Under the pieces are notes generated by a model that saw nothing but the letters and a program-made list of their open reading frames with translations, did not search any database and had not been told where the DNA came from. Shown here one piece after another: positions 48,801 through 60,800 of a stretch of DNA of 64,000 bases. Location: NCBI GenBank assembly GCA_944472135.2, contig OX235264.1, positions 121,983,809 through 122,047,808 of the forward strand. The letters are read 5' to 3'. Source of the stretch: Trichobilharzia regenti. Taxonomy: Eukaryota > Platyhelminthes > Trematoda > Strigeidida > Schistosomatidae. Position 1 is the stretch's first letter. Each line of letters starts with the position of its first letter. A program made the translations under genes and the position numbers.

Positions 48801-51800
48801 ATACTGAAGATAAAATTTTTTTTTGACTTTTGATTATAGCCTGATTCTACACCGTATTTTTGGAACAAGTATGGAATTTTCAGCATGTGATATCGGTAGC
48901 CTAAATTTTGCAGGCCGACCATAGATATTAAGTAAGCGTCGGCAGGGAGTCGAACCCCGGACCATGTGTATGGTCGGCAGGAGTCCTAACCGCTGTGACC
49001 GCGCCGAAAAGAATCACCAACAAGAAACTATGGGAGTAAACAGACAAAACAAGAACCAATCGCCGACTAACAAATATGCAGAAGAAAGTAGAGATGGATT
49101 GGACACTCGCTGAGGAGACCGCTGGGTGACATCACGCGCGCGTCAGGCCATTGCTCGAGTGGAACCCGAAAGGGAAGCACGCGGCGAGTGGGACGTCAGT
49201 GCAAGGGTGACATGGAGGAGATTGTGTGAAGAGGAGTTGAAACAGTCAGTATGGACTAACATGGATGCAAGTGAAAAGTACAGCAGAAGGAAGACAGAAG
49301 CGGCAAGTGGAGACGTGCAGTTGAAGCCCTATGTTCCACTAGGAACCCAAGGGAACAATACTAATAGTAAATAAGTGATTTTATTCCTTATAATGCAGAA
49401 CAAGAAGGAAGAATGAATGGAAATGACCTTGGCATAATTTTATTCTCGTGTGTGTATATGTGTGATATTGTCATCAGCTGATTGAGGCATACGGCCAAAG
49501 AAAGTTTATTCCCATTCATTCATTAAGTGTAAATTTGTCTAAGAAATGAAAAAAAACAACAACAACAACACAAAAGAGGAAAAAACAATCAGAATAAAAA
49601 CAAACATTTTTCCTCATCATGTTTCATTCACATTTTGTGTTTAACTACTAATATGCACTACAACACATCCACACACACACACACACTAAAGCCAGAGCTT
49701 CACTCCCTTCATCATATGATATTTCTATTTCTTCTCTTGGTCACACACACACACACACTCGCTGACATAATTTATTCTTCCTTCATTATTTAACTTCCTT
49801 TTCTTTTTGTTGTTTTAATCTTATAAAGTCAAGGTCATATGAAGGTGAAGCGAAAGAGTGAATGACAGAGAGATTGATAGATATAGAGGCATAGTTAAGA
49901 AGTATATCTTTCAAAATGAACTTCTATTCATCAATCGTATTTAGATCTTTATTTAATGTTCTTTCTTTCTTTATTTTTTACGCGTTTGATCACGGATTGA
50001 TATCATTTAGAGAACTATTGAAAATCAGGGAATACTGGACAGCTGTTTCATCGGCCTAGTTTGGGAATAATTGTTAGCACGTACCCACTGAGGTTCGAAC
50101 TTAGGACCTTCCAGTTACAAGGCAAGCTGGCTCGTATACTATTCAGCCACTCACTGGGACCCGATTCAATGGCCAGCTCATGAATTCTAACTACTTCTAC
50201 AAATTCGTTAATTAGCGCGACTGGCACCAACCAATCGGTGGGAAATCCATCCTCACACAGTTGGACTGGTTGGACCTCACTGGTCACGACTTCTCACTAG
50301 AACTCACTCCAGGAAACTCCATCCACGTTCTCAATGGTTCTCTAACTGATATCAATCCGTGCGTCGGTGGCACAGTGGTCAGGACTCTCGCCAACCATAC
50401 AAATAGTCCGAGGTTCGATCCCTTGCCGACGCACGCCTGATATCTATGGTCAGCCTGCAAAATTTGAGCTAGCGATACCACATACTGAAAATTCCATACT
50501 TGTACCAAAAATACAGTGTGGAATCAAGCTGTAATCAAAATCAAAAATCAAATGTACCAAGCACTTCAGTTCAATCAATCGACGGGAAAATCTGAAATTT
50601 AGATATGATAGAGAAGATTTGTAGCACAGGTGGATGGTTTTGATGTGGTTGTGTTCTCTGAGCTGGATGGTTGATCTAGTTCCGTGTATCGATCTAGTTT
50701 CATATATATGACCTGCTCATATATAATTGGTATGACTGATCGATGGGGGGATTCAGGTTCGAATCCCTTTTCACGATTTTCAGTCTAGGCAGTACACAGC
50801 AGCAGCAATCAGAAAACATGAGTGTAGTTCATAGCCATAGCAAGAGAATTCTAACCAGACTTGTCTCAATTACAATCAGCATGTGTTTAATAATCCCAGC
50901 CAAGCGGATAATACTTTCAGCCAGAATTCGAGCAGTTTCAACCAGTGAGGTTCTCTGAGCTGGATCCAACTGCTGATGAATCCGGTCTAAAACGGTCAAA
51001 ACAGTTGTTCAGTGTTTAGATACCTTAGATCTGGCTGTTTCACTTCGTTTAAAGTACAAAGTACTGTTTCCAGATTGCGAGAAGTCTATATTTATACAGG
51101 TGAGCAATCAGAAGCAGGCGATGTAGCTCTGTTTGAGTGCTAGCAGTATAACGGATGAGATGATATTAGATCGTTGGAGGCAATCAGCAGGAAGCCTTGG
51201 ACACACCTAGGTTTCGTGCTAGTTGGCACTCACCAGTCCAGGGACAAGGCGTATCTGCAACCTTGAAGGAAGTCATCTCCCTTCTCAGATTCGAACCCGC
51301 GGGCTGCAGTCAAAATACCCACTACAGTCCTACAGGAGGTCAATCGCTATCCCGAATATCTCAGTGGTAACGTCTCTGACTGCAGCACTCGCTGGGTGAC
51401 GCGAGTTCGGATCTCAGAAGGGATATGAGTTCCTTCAAGGTTGCAGATACGCCTAGCACGAAACCTAGATCCAAGGGTTCCTGTCGATTGCCTCCAACTA
51501 TCTAATATATCATCAAATCAATGTGCAGCGTGTCGACGAGCTATCTAGAATGCTGGTAACATTGCAAACCTAACTGATAGAATTCAGTCTGCACCCAAGG
51601 AAGGACTAGACACAACACACTAGCTACTAGTTGCCATTCAAAATAACAGATGAGATCTCTAACAATCGCATAGTGAAAACCAGGGAAGCATCGCCAAACT
51701 GGGATACCTCTTACACGCCGTTACGACATTAGTCTGAACGTCAAACGTCTGGAAGTTCAAACCACCTCTGTCTCTGTAGAATCGCTTCCATCCAGTAACC

Positions 51801-54800
51801 TCACTATGTAAGTAATTTAAAAGTCTGACAGAGTGTGTTAGGATATATTGGAAACCGTCAGACACACATCCCATGAATGTCATCCAAGCAGCTCCCATAC
51901 GGTTTGTTCGATGTTTGATAGAGCGCCGTAGAGGGCGGAAGGGAACACCGTAGGATGAAGAATAGTCGTGTCAAATGAACACTTATCAGTGCTTCACGAC
52001 TCCCTCCCTCGCCCCCCCTTGGGTGGTGACATCCAACACATGATGCTTTTGACAATAAAACAAATAAATCAATAAATAAAAAACGACAGCAAGTAAATCA
52101 ATTAATTAATCAATCAATCAATCGATCAATCTGACGTGAATTACTTATTTGAATTTAATTCCCAGCTGTTGTTGAACATTGAATATTTTTCATTCCATAT
52201 CGGTATCCCATTATTATATGACCATGCATACTCGATTTGTTTAAATTGATACACTAACTGACGATAGATTGAATTGATCCGTTTCAACTGTTGTTCACCA
52301 CCACTGGCTAATTGATCAATTTTTGTAAGGACAACAATCATTGGTAAATTTAGTGAACGTATCAATTGGATGTGCTCTAAACCGATTGTTGTCAAACCGA
52401 TTGTTGCTGATATTACTAGAATACTCATAACAGGTTGATTACAAGCAATGCCAGATAGCGTGGTGCGTTGATATCTTGAATGTCCAGCTAAATCGATTAG
52501 AGTGATTAAATTCGATGACATTCGGACAACCTTAATAATAAGTAAAGAAAGAAAAAGTGTTTATTGTGTCTGAAAGCATGATGGAGTATAATATTGAACT
52601 AGATGGTCAATTCATTATAAAATGAAGGTTGTTTTTTGTATATTTCCTAATGAATGAAAAGGATAAAATAATATTGTTTTTTTTAAGAGTTGATCACGGA
52701 TAGATATCAGTTAGAGAACCATTGAAAGCCATCTGGTGGGGGGGGGTGAGGGAGTACTGGACAACCAGCTGTTTCATCCTAGTACTCGTCAGTACGCACC
52801 CACCACTGGGGTTAAAACCCAGGACCTTCCAGTTACAAGTCAAGCTAGGTCGTATACCATTCAGCCACTCACTAGGACTCGATTCAATGGCCAGGATGGA
52901 GTTTCCTAGCGGTCTAGTAAGAAGTCATGACCAGTGAGGTCCATTCAAATGTCAAGTGTAAGGATGGATGTCCCACTGATGACATTGGTTGGGGGTTGCG
53001 CTAAATCACGAATTGGTAGAAGTTAGAATTCATGAACTGGCCATGAATTGGGTCCCAGTGACTGAATGGTATACGAGCCAGCTTGCCTTGTAACTGGAAG
53101 GTTCTAAGTTCGAACCCCTGTTGTGGGTGCGTCCTGTCGATGATTCCCAAGCACTAGGATAAAACAGCCGGCTGTCCAGTACTCCTTCCGACTGGTTTTC
53201 AATGGTTCTCTAACTGATATCAATCCGTGATTAACTCGTAAAAACAAAACAAAAACTTACAAACCAACTATAGGAGATATTGTTGGGTTTACTGACGTTT
53301 CGCTATTTAATGTTGCTGCTAATAGCTTTATCAAAGTTGTATTTTTTATTTTTTGATTACAGCTTGATTCCACAGCGTATTTTTGGTACAGGCATGGAAT
53401 TTTCAGCATGTGATATCAGTATCCCAAATTTTGCAGGCCGACCATAGATATCAGGTGTGCGTCGGCAGAGAATCGAACTCCAGACCATGCGCATGATCGG
53501 AAAGAGTCCTAACCGCTGTGCCATCAACGCAGAGAATTTACAAAATTTCCTCAACTTAATCATCGTTTCTCAGCATGGGATAATATTTAGGTTATCGTCA
53601 AATTGGCCGATTGGTAAAGATAACAAAACCAGGTGTAGATGACTGTTGGATTTGATAAGCGCATAAAATTACACAAAAGCAGCACGTGTTTACATAATGA
53701 AATTACTTATCACATTCGTGTTGATTTTGTCACTTCATGACGAAGGGGGGAGGGTGTTGTAACCAGGTCAGATTCTGTTTCAGTCCATCATTCAAACTAT
53801 TCAGACAATTTAAATTCCATTTGATGTGAAGTGCTTCTGATGATATCAGACGTTCTTAGACGTGATTTCTGAAATGCTTTTCTGGATTATTTCAATATTG
53901 TTAAAATCAATTTTTGTGGCCTGATTCGATAGCGTAGCGTGTGGACCTTTGGTTGGCTGATGATTTTTCAAGCTTCTCTAGTTCAACTGGATTTTTCGGT
54001 AGTCGAACAGATGCTCTTCGGTGTTCACTTCTTCTAATTGCTTTGACTTCTCGAGATGTTTGTCCGATACATCACATTCCAAGCATTTTATTTTATAAAC
54101 ACAATTGGATACAGAATCTTTAGGGATTTGGTCTTTTATATGGACAAGGTTCTTTCGCGGTGTGTCTGATGTTTTCAAGATTATGAATTTGCATAATTAC
54201 ACAGTTTGATCAGTAAGTATCCCTGGTTCACTCGGGGATTACCAGACCATTGTCCTTCAGGGTAAAGTGTTCGTTCCCTGATGTGGTCGTCAAAGGCGCG
54301 GGCCGATGAAGAGTCACAAACTAGGACGAAACAGCTGTATAACACTACTCTTTGGTTACCACTAGTTCTCTAAATTGATGAATGATATCAATTCACAATC
54401 TGACAGTTTGAAATTTTATACTTTAGCTGTAGAAACAATCAGTTTTGGTGACCTAAACTATTTGTTACTTAAGTTTCCCATCAATAATTCTTTTTATGCA
54501 AATGGAGACAGCGGGCAACGAGGAAACAGGCATAAGATGGACCCTCACAAAAACACTTTTGAGGATCTGGACTTCGCCGATGATATATGTCTGATTTCCA
54601 AAAACTGGAAGATATCCAAGTGAAAAGCAACAAGTTGACGATAGAAGAAGCATCCAAAGAAGATAGGCCTTCAGGTGAACATAGAGAAAACAAAGGTGAT
54701 GAAGATTCCTAGCCAACACCACCAACAACAACAACAACAGCAGGCAACAATCAGCATAAATGGGAGGAACCTGAAAGAAACAACCTCCTTCACCTAACGA

Positions 54801-57800
54801 CCAGGGAAACATCGTTTCAACTGCAAGCGGACAGAACTGACGAGGATATCAAAGCAAGAATCGGGAAGGCAAGACAAGCTTTCATTACTCTCAAGTCTGT
54901 GTGGAGGTCAACAGCAATCAGCATGTAAAATAAGATCCAGATTTTCAACTCCAATGTGAAGTCAGTGCTACTCACCATACAGATCAGAGAATTGGCCAGC
55001 GCGTCATAAACAGCATCTCAAACAAACTACAGACCTTCATCAACAGCTGACTTCGCTCAATGGTACTGAAGATCAGATGGCCGGTCAGAAAAGATCAGCA
55101 AAAGGGATCTATCTCTGGCAGTAAGCGAACCAACCCAGAAGGGACCTATTGTGAAACAAATAGGCAGGAAGAAATGGAGTTAGGTGGATTGGCTGGCCAT
55201 ACTCTGAGGAAACCATCAAGTGAGTGACATCACACGACAGGCCATCGCTCGAGTGGAACCCGAAAGGGAAGCGGCGAGTTGGTCGTCAGTGCAAGGGTGA
55301 CATGGATGAGGTGATGCGAAGAGGAGATGATGAAAGCATGTGGGCAGACTTGGAGCCAGGTGAAAACTCTAGCAGAGAATTGAACGCAATGGAGACGCGC
55401 CGCTGAAGCCTTATGTTCCTCTAGGAATTAAAGGAAATAATAATAATAGTAGTGCAAATGGAGTCTTTTCTTAAGGATTCAACTGACTAATCCCCATTAC
55501 TTAATTTATAGAAATAATTGGAAACTACTCATAACCAGTCAGATTGAAGTGTTGTAAAAATTGGATGACTCTTTCATTTATTTGAGGCTGGAGCTGGTCA
55601 GTGGTTTAACTAGATTGACTCAGGTTTAAAGAGATGAATCAGTTCAGACTACTTGAATCATGACTAGCAACTACTTATATCAATCAGGTAGTAGTAATAG
55701 TAGTATGCACCACCATCAAGTTATTTCGCCTTTAAATATTCTTAAGTAGATCAACATCTTATAATGTGAATATTTTTTAGTTTACCTACAATTATGTGAC
55801 TGGCAAGTAAGAAATTTGATTCCAAAACTCATGGTGTAAATGACAGAAGGCAAGGGCCAGGAAACAGATAGTTTATTAAGAAAATCAACAGATATTTATA
55901 GATTTTTGTGTACATTATTATTATTATTATTATTTAGCGGAGAAGTAACGTCTTCTGATTGGTTGTTTCCCTGCTGAACGTTATTCTGTACCGCCTGTGA
56001 TCGTTCCTTAGAAAGTTCAGCCATGTGTATCTGCGAATCGTATTTGCACACGTTACACGTCTGCTGTGATTATAGTTGGTGAATTCCTTGAAGATTAAGC
56101 TTTGTTATTGCTTTTTTTCATGACCCTGATTTCAGACGTAAACATTGACGTAAACTGTTGTCTACAATTTCACCTTACAGGTAGCTCTAACCACAATACA
56201 TCAAAATTAAGTCAAGATGTAACAACAGAAGACAAGGGCTGGCAATAGATCATTTTATTACGGAAATCAGCACGTATTCACATATATTTTATGTACATTA
56301 TTAGAGCTTATTCAAGTAGACAAACGCAGTCTTCTGATTGTTTGCTTTTGAGTTCCTCGTAAAGTGGAGCCATCTATCTGCGAATCATATTTGCCCACGC
56401 TTAAGTCCGCTGTGATTGGTTGTTGAATCAGCCTTGTTTATATTTTCTCACGGCCAATATTAGTGACCTAGACATTGACGTAGATCAATGTCTACCAATT
56501 GGCTATCAGCCCGCTCTCACCACAAAGATACCGTTTTTTTTACAAAACCAGAAGATGTAATCAGCTCAATTACAGATTTCTTTTCACTCCAGTTTCTTCT
56601 ATTTTCACAAGAGAAAGGAGAATGGTCACCAGTTCCTACTATGTGCCATGTTGCTAAAAACCATTTTATGGGGAGATATGTTGAATCTATTTTGTGGAAA
56701 TCTCTTGCAACATCCAGTTCATTTCAAAGAATTCTGAAGATTTATGTTCGGTTGGTTACCCAATCGTTATTATTTAGATATCTTTTTGGTATATACTTTT
56801 TTTTTGTGATACAGATTTTGATGAAATAATCCTAATTCTTTGTAAAATTCTGAGGAACAAACATCAGTATTCAATATCTGTAACAAACAAATGTTTAGTT
56901 TTGACCACGAGCTAATTTATAATGATATAAATAAGAGAGAATATAAGTCATCTACTGTTATACCATATGAAGAGGGGACATCTGAGACCCTCCCTATGTG
57001 GGATTCTCAATAAAGCAGGAATTAGACTGGTGGCATTCAAATCTACAAACTCACTCAGGTAGGACAACCTCTGTAGGCTAAAACCCCCGGTGGACCCAAT
57101 TAAACAAAATAACATAATTTACAAGATACCTTACAATGACTGAGTTAAGTCAACTACATCGGTGAAACCAGTAGATCGGGTGGGGTAGTCAGATTGTCGG
57201 AACATAAGAAATTAGCTACAGTAAGAATGGTTGACCCCGAGAGGGTAAGTAATTTAGAAAAAGCTCAGTGACTGCACTTCACGCATTGACACACAACCAC
57301 ACAATAGAGTGGGTGGGAGAGGGTTAAAATGCTAAGAAGTATGTAATATAGGTAGATGGAGATAGAGACAGATGGATTACTGAATCCTGTCCGGTTCATT
57401 AAGTCTACACCCAACACAACACATGCAACAGAAATGACTCAATGCAAATACCAGAGATATGCATGGAAGATATTATTACCACCAGTCAGTCAGTCAGTCA
57501 AATCAGAGGAGGATAATAAATAATCTCAAAATTCTATTTCAATTCAATTCACGTACATCATAACATTCTAACAAGTTACTTATTTATTTTGACTATAAAA
57601 TCACTTGTCTTATTATTTCCGAATGTACTTTATCTTTTATTGATTTTTATTGAAATATCTAATCATCACTCTCCCTCATGTGAGAATTGAGAACATGTGA
57701 CATGAGAATTAATTATCACCAGTTCCTACTAGGTGCCATGTTTTAGAAGAAAAAAAATGTTTTTATGAAAATATTTCAAACTTAGTTGGTGAAATCTCTT

Positions 57801-60800
57801 CCGATGTCCAGTTCATTTCAAAATAATTCTGAATATTTATGTTCGGTTGGTTACCAATCGTTATGATTTGGATATCTTTTGATGAAACGATCCTAATCCT
57901 TCGTAAAATTTTGAGGAACAAACATCAGTATTCAAGGATCCCACACACTATTTCGAGGAGGTGGGGTATCACAGACACAGACTACTCAGGCTTAAAAATG
58001 CCTTCCATTGATCCCCGATTGAAAACCTACTAAAAAGGGGTAGGGGTGATAACTAGGACAGACTAACAATCATTGACTGATGCAATCAATTAGATATTGA
58101 TTATTTATCGATTGGTATAAATGTCCGATGATATGTAGAGGATAATTTACTCTGGATTGTGCACAATAAAAGTTGTTGTCTCAGTTTAATCTAACTTCTG
58201 TATGTCTACTTAGTGTGTGTGTTCATGTGTGAGGAATATTGTCGAGTGATCCGTTGACTACAGTGCCAGAACTGGAGGCTCATTCTAGCCAAGCACAGAC
58301 GACAAAAACAACAAAAACTTATTCTTATATCAAAAACAACCAAAAAAAAACATTAAACACATTCCGATGCAACAATATTTTGAAACTCTGGAGCAATTAT
58401 AATCAATAGAACGCTATCACATTGTGAGTACATAACACTTAAAGTATTTAAATAATCGATTAACAAGGTTGAACAAAACAAATAAATAAATAAATGTACT
58501 CTAGTTTTAAAGGATAACTTTTTTCTGGAAGAGATACAATTTAGCTTTTATCACTGTTATTTTCAAACATAGTGCCCTGAGTTCGAATCCTACTCTGATT
58601 TCTTTATATTTAGGCTGAACAACCAAATAGTATAGTGTGACTTACAAACTTGGTGCGTCGGTGGCAGAGTGGTTAGGACGCTCACCGACCATGCACATGG
58701 TCGAGGGTACGATCCCCGGCCGACGCACTCCTTTACCTCGCTACGTCAGAAATAAAAAAAACTGGTGAAGAGGAAAGGTTGGGCATGAGGCTAGCAAAGC
58801 TATCCTGTAAAAACGAACACTGATAAAGAAACTTCAAGCCTCTAGCTTGAAGCCCTATGTTCCACTGGGAACACGAAGGAATAAATAATAGTAATACAAA
58901 GTTGGTAGACACACCCGGACATTCCCAATGATTGACTGGAGTGAAGTGTTCAGCCTCAGGTTCACAAGTAGACTACTTATGTGAGGATGCTTCGATGGCG
59001 TCTGAGGATTTAACTTAAAGTAATTTGGTAATTGATTATTATCAGTGGGTGGAATCCAGCATGAGCATCTCGTCCTATTTCAGACTCGTCATCCGGATGT
59101 ACCTGCATTCCCCAGCAACGGCTGAAAACTTCGGTTCAATCAATCAACAGGGGAAAGTCAACATTGAATTAAATAATATTAATTGATACCCGTTGCACAA
59201 GAAACAGGTAGTTCTCGTGGATAACATTTCCACGTTTGAAACGATGGATACTTGGTTCAAGTTTCAGTGGGGATATCATCACTCCCTTCATGATGAATGC
59301 ATGTACATCCAGATGATGAAACCACAGCAAGACAAAATCCGCATTCTGGAGGATTTCACTGCTAGTCACTATCCACCAAATTACTTCAACTCGAACTGCT
59401 GCACTTCAGTGCCATGTTCTATGTTTAATCCAGACAGACAGACAGAAATTACTTCAAATTAAACCTAGACTACGTAGCAGAGCTGTACGCAGCTTACCAA
59501 TCTCACGTAGTCTGGATTCGATTCCCCGCGGACACACTCCTCAAACCCATCTAATTCTAATTTACTAGACGCTGACAAACTCACAAAAGATGGAAGGTTG
59601 GGGCGTGAGGCTAGGAACTATACAATCTATGCCTACACATGAAATACACAAAATAACAACAGTCCCCATGTAGTGTTGATCAATATCACCATATATAAAC
59701 ATACTGTTGTTCGCTTTGTTACAATACAGTCACCTTGAAAACATTTTTCACATATCAAGGGCGATGAGTAATAAACATTGTGTGAGTGAGGGTTGATGAC
59801 ATTATCATCAAGTTGGCCTGACTAATTTAGCTCAATACGAGCCTAGCTCATTGGATTAAGCAATCCAACTTCAAGCCAATTGGTTTCAGGTTCGACACCC
59901 GGTCCTGAGCACTTCAGCTCATTTGGCATTTACTAACTCACGCTATCTCTGGCTTAGTAGACGTGATATCTGGTTGGCTGTCGACCAAAAGATATGTGTA
60001 CCGCACAGCAGTACTTCGCTGTCTGCCTTTATAGCTGGTTGTGAGCGGAAGACATGAAAAGCCTAGTTAGCTGTCTTTGACCATAGATGTCTGCGTTCTA
60101 TCTCCCAGGTTAGGTGGTGGTATAATAGGGTGAGCAATATTAAGGTTAGGTGTCAGTCGAGTGCTAGGTAAGGAGGGGAAATCAATCGATGAGGTTGTGA
60201 AGTTACATCGATAGAGGAGATGGTTACGACATGTGTTACCATACCTGCCTAGCCATCGATCGCCTTCGTGGAGGGTCAATTTTCGCCACCGACATAGGAT
60301 CAATTAGGTTGGAAAAGAGTTACCACATGGTGGTCAAACGAAAATATGACTTCACCAGTCAATCAAATCCATAAGAGTTACTTTAAGCCAGTCATGTACG
60401 GAGGTGTAGACTGACCGGCTGACAGGTTGAGGTCCTTGGGATAGTAAGAAAACCAGTCATGGCTGAAGACAATTGGTGGTATGGCTCAAAATCGTCGTTC
60501 TTGGTAATGGCGGGCGCAGATGCATTCACTCTTTATGATTTATCAGATCCTGTAGAACTCTATTATTATTCCATATTACTATTCTTTTCCCCTCGCTCCT
60601 ACTTCTGTTTATTATCTCTCTTGATTCTCTTCTTTTGCTTTGTGTACTACATGGGGGTGGGGTGGGGGAGAGTGGGAACTCGAACAGGTGCACATCCGTG
60701 CAAAGTTCTATGCTGAAACCAGTTAGTCAGTTAGTCCGTCAGTCAGAATTCAGCCTAATAAGCAACTTTCTGACTGACTGAGTTCCAGTACTGGAATTCG

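Noticed and set aside
58081..58290. Definite LTR with primer-binding site
   Set aside because: Only a suggestive AATAAA and terminal CA; no second copy, no target duplication and no matching tRNA end could be shown.
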